NCBI GenBank assembly: GCA_903873805.1
Contig: CAIQQB010000012.1
Span: forward strand, 1-55,947
Direction: 5' to 3'
DNA length: 55,947 nucleotides
Source: an uncultured Opitutia bacterium
GTDB lineage: Bacteria > Verrucomicrobiota > Verrucomicrobiia > Opitutales > Opitutaceae
The notes below the pieces were generated by a model. The model was not told the DNA's origin, ran no database searches, and saw nothing but the letters and a program-made list of their open reading frames with translations. Numbering within the stretch: position 1 is the first letter of the stretch; each line of letters opens with the position of its first letter. Positions 54,159 to 55,947 of this stretch are shown here, in pieces. A program made the position numbers and the translations under genes.

Positions 54159-54869
54159 ATGACTGACTTGATTCCGCGCCCGGACAACCCTCGCATCCGG
54201 CGGGTGCATAGTTTTCAGGAACTGGTCGTCACACCCATGGCCGGCGGGGTCAATGCCCTCTGCTGGGAGCGGACGCTGCCGGGTGATTTCGGCGAGGTCG
54301 TGGCACAGCTGGGTGCGGGCGCGGGCATCATGGCGCTCGACGAGGCGCGCCTGCTGGCCCTGCCGGTGAGCGCAGCGGGCCGGGCGGACATCGCGGTGCT
54401 GCTGACCGACCTGCGGCTCCTGCGCGAGCACGGCCTGGCCCCGGAACTCAACTGCATCCACGGCTATCCCCACGACGAGGAGCCCGGCCCGGTGGCCACG
54501 GACGTGTATTCATTCCACGCCGACAGCGCCCCGGTTCCGGCCGACACCTGGCTTTGCACTTATCATGGACCGGCCAGCGAGGGTTTGCGCAATGAGGACG
54601 CCCTGCGGCGCGTGGACATCCCCGCAACCCGTGCCGAGCTTCTGCGGCTTCATGGCGGCGCGGACGACGAATCCTTCCGCGAATTTCTGCACGACAACTG
54701 CTATGACCTGCATTATCTCCCCGGGCCGGCGGCGCGGCCTTTTTCGTTCGGCCTGGGACATCTCTGGCGAATCGCCTTGGAGTACCCGGGCTGCCCCGTC
54801 CCCCCATGCATCCACCGGGCGCCCGCGACCCGGCCCGGCGAGCCGCCGAGGCTGCTGCTGATCAGCTGA
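54159..54869 (+). CDS. DUF1826-like protein
   Basis: 236 aa, no signal peptide. It has FPGDF-type beta segments and the motif TWLCTYHGPASEGLRNEDAL followed by RRVDIPATRAEL, which recalls DUF1826 (usual form TYxGPGTxWxxN). Also LPGDFGEVVAQLG and ISYDLHYLPGP-like segments near the end. Function unknown; in other bacteria DUF1826 genes often sit near metal-handling genes, but none is adjacent here. ATG at 54159. Confidence 0.55.
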   Translation: MTDLIPRPDNPRIRRVHSFQELVVTPMAGGVNALCWERTLPGDFGEVVAQLGAGAGIMALDEARLLALPVSAAGRADIAVLLTDLRLLREHGLAPELNCIHGYPHDEEPGPVATDVYSFHADSAPVPADTWLCTYHGPASEGLRNEDALRRVDIPATRAELLRLHGGADDESFREFLHDNCYDLHYLPGPAARPFSFGLGHLWRIALEYPGCPVPPCIHRAPATRPGEPPRLLLIS

Positions 54870-55241
54870 TTGCAGCGTGGCGGCGATGGAACACCCGGAG
54901 GCTTACCGCACATGGACACGTGGAGGTAAAGCCATCGAGATTTCGGTTCGGCCCGATCAGGCTTTGGTCTCAATCCGGGCGGGTCGGCGCGAAGCGCAGA
55001 GACCGGAAAACAAGAATAAACGGGCGAATCCGGGACTGCATCAATTGGTGCAGTCCCGAATTCCGTTAAGACTATATATGCGCAGCAATGATGCTTGTCT
55101 GCGTTCCGCTTCCGGCCTAAACCAACCTTTACCAAAATGCCTGTTTTGGCCCATGCCTCCCGGGCGGAGCAGCTGCTCCAGCCGACCCCATTGCGCAGCC
55201 AGCCGCCCGTTTCGGCGGGGCGGGGACCCATCCGTAGACTG
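54870..55241. other. Intergenic region with a 10-bp-stem hairpin
   Basis: No gene seen. CGGGACTGCA (55031-55040), 8-nt loop, TGCAGTCCCG (55049-55058) is a perfect inverted repeat. It is followed by AT-rich GACTATATATG (55070-55080), which could be a -10 element for the downstream gene. The hairpin could be a terminator of the DUF1826-like gene without a T-run, or an operator. Confidence 0.5.
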
Positions 55242-55835
55242 ATGGCGTTTCTTCGCCCATTGCTCATCATGGCTTTCCTGCCCGCGCTTCTGCTCGCGCA
55301 AACCTTTCAGGCGAGCCAGACCCAAATCGCGATCGCGGTCACTCCCAGCGCCAACCATCAGCCCCTGCGTGTGCCGATTGTGGCCGGTCCCGGTGGACTG
55401 AGCCTGGTTGGCGTGACGGTCAAATCGGATTCCCTGTGGGTGACTCCCACCCTGGACACCGCGGGCAACGCGCTGGTTCTGACCTTTGCCACCACGGGCC
55501 TGGTGAATGCCAGCTACACGGCGACCATCACTTTGTCGGACGGGACTCATTCCAGCCAGGTGTTTGTCAATGCGGCGGTTTCGGCCCTCAATATCGTGAG
55601 CCTGCTCGACGATCCCACCCGTTCGCGCACCTACGGAATCCAGCAGGTTGGGCTCAACCTGGGGTCCATCGTCATCTTCGATCCCATCCAGCAAACCTAT
55701 GTCGGCAGCATCACGGTGGGGCTGAAGCCCACCGACCTGGCCATCAGCGCCGACGGCAACGAATTGCTGGTCATCTGCAGTGCCAGCCAGGCCATCTATG
55801 TGATCTTGGCACAATGTCATTTACTGTGGGTTTAG
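55242..55835 (+). pseudogene. Secreted beta-propeller protein gene truncated by an insertion sequence
   Basis: From ATG 55242: a signal peptide (LLIMAFLPALLLAQ), a BACON-like beta-sandwich domain (SLVGVTVKSDSLWVTPTLDT ... SYTATITLSDGTHSSQVFVN), then the first YVTN-type propeller blade (SIVIFDPIQQTYVGSITVGL, KPTDLAISADGNELLVICS). After IYVI the sequence changes abruptly to a short unrelated tail ending at 55835. This coincides with the end of an IS (about 55808) whose transposase lies on the minus strand. A full protein of this kind would have many more blades. Confidence 0.7.
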
Positions 55836-55947
55836 TGCCGACCCCGGGAATGGATCTGGCAGTTCAAAATGAAGATTGCCCGCGAGCAGGAAGATGATCG
55901 CGCGGAAGTTGCGGATGGAGCGGAAGCCGCGGGATTTGCGCTTGGCC
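55821..55947 (-). mobile_element. C-terminal end of an ISL3-like transposase (partial)
   Basis: Reading the minus strand from the window edge: AKRKSRGFRSIRNFRAIIFL then LAGNLHFELPDPFPG, ending at TAA (55823-55821). The KxRGFRSxxNFxxxIxLxAG pattern is the C-terminus of ISL3/IS204-type DDE transposases. The IS end probably lies near 55808-55820 (GGCACAATGTCA). The rest of the element is outside the window, so completeness cannot be judged. Confidence 0.65.

Overview
This is a GC-rich chromosomal segment from a Gram-negative bacterium, most probably a member of Verrucomicrobiota close to Opitutaceae. That placement is inferred from gene content: LptE and BamD outer-membrane assembly genes, a DUF1080 protein with a Tat-secreted sugar-active enzyme and a family-9-type polysaccharide lyase, a decayed PEP-CTERM gene, an ECF sigma factor fused to a membrane-anchored domain, and monomeric NADP isocitrate dehydrogenase. 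No rRNA, tRNA or CRISPR array was recognised. Shine-Dalgarno sequences are weak or absent before most starts, so several start codons are uncertain.

Layout. 1-10 kb: a family-4 glycosyltransferase, ndk between two copies of a direct repeat, a secreted S26-like protein, radC, and a minus-strand envelope/lipid block rpmF-plsX-fabH-bamD-lptE-rpe. 10-20 kb: uppP, trpD, glmM (ATGA overlap with trpD), a TPR protein, an EamA exporter, a fused two-domain ABC permease, uspA, and divergent mntH/mntR around a palindromic operator. 20-26 kb: a membrane protein with two cyclic-nucleotide-binding domains, an amidohydrolase, ridA and clpX. 26-32 kb: an extracellular polysaccharide cluster (DUF1080 protein, large Tat lipoprotein with a glycoside-hydrolase-like fold, PL9-like lyase, LamG-like protein). 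32-42 kb: YchJ, a beta-barrel protein, OsmC, a decayed PEP-CTERM gene, an Arg-rich secreted protein, a PepSY-like repeat protein, icd and a DUF3857/transglutaminase protein. 42-51 kb: a tgt-methyltransferase fusion, dihaem cytochrome c, a Tat-exported TIM-barrel protein, and a coupled membrane protein/methyltransferase/CLC operon. 51-56 kb: an HTH protein, the fused ECF sigma factor, a pseudopilin, a DUF1826-like protein and a beta-propeller gene cut by an insertion sequence at the window edge.

Two themes stand out. First, the intergenic DNA carries at least six families of interspersed, mostly palindromic repeats. One family supplies the last residues and stop codon of the glycosyltransferase. 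Two others bracket single genes (ndk and the DUF1080 gene) as direct repeats. Second, an 87-bp, 29-codon segment is shared in frame between two unrelated adjacent genes, glmM and the TPR gene. It carries a hairpin whose arms differ by compensatory changes. This looks like a protein-coding mobile repeat or an intergenic-to-neighbour gene conversion, and it is the best candidate for something undescribed. The Tgt-methyltransferase fusion is the most notable single protein.
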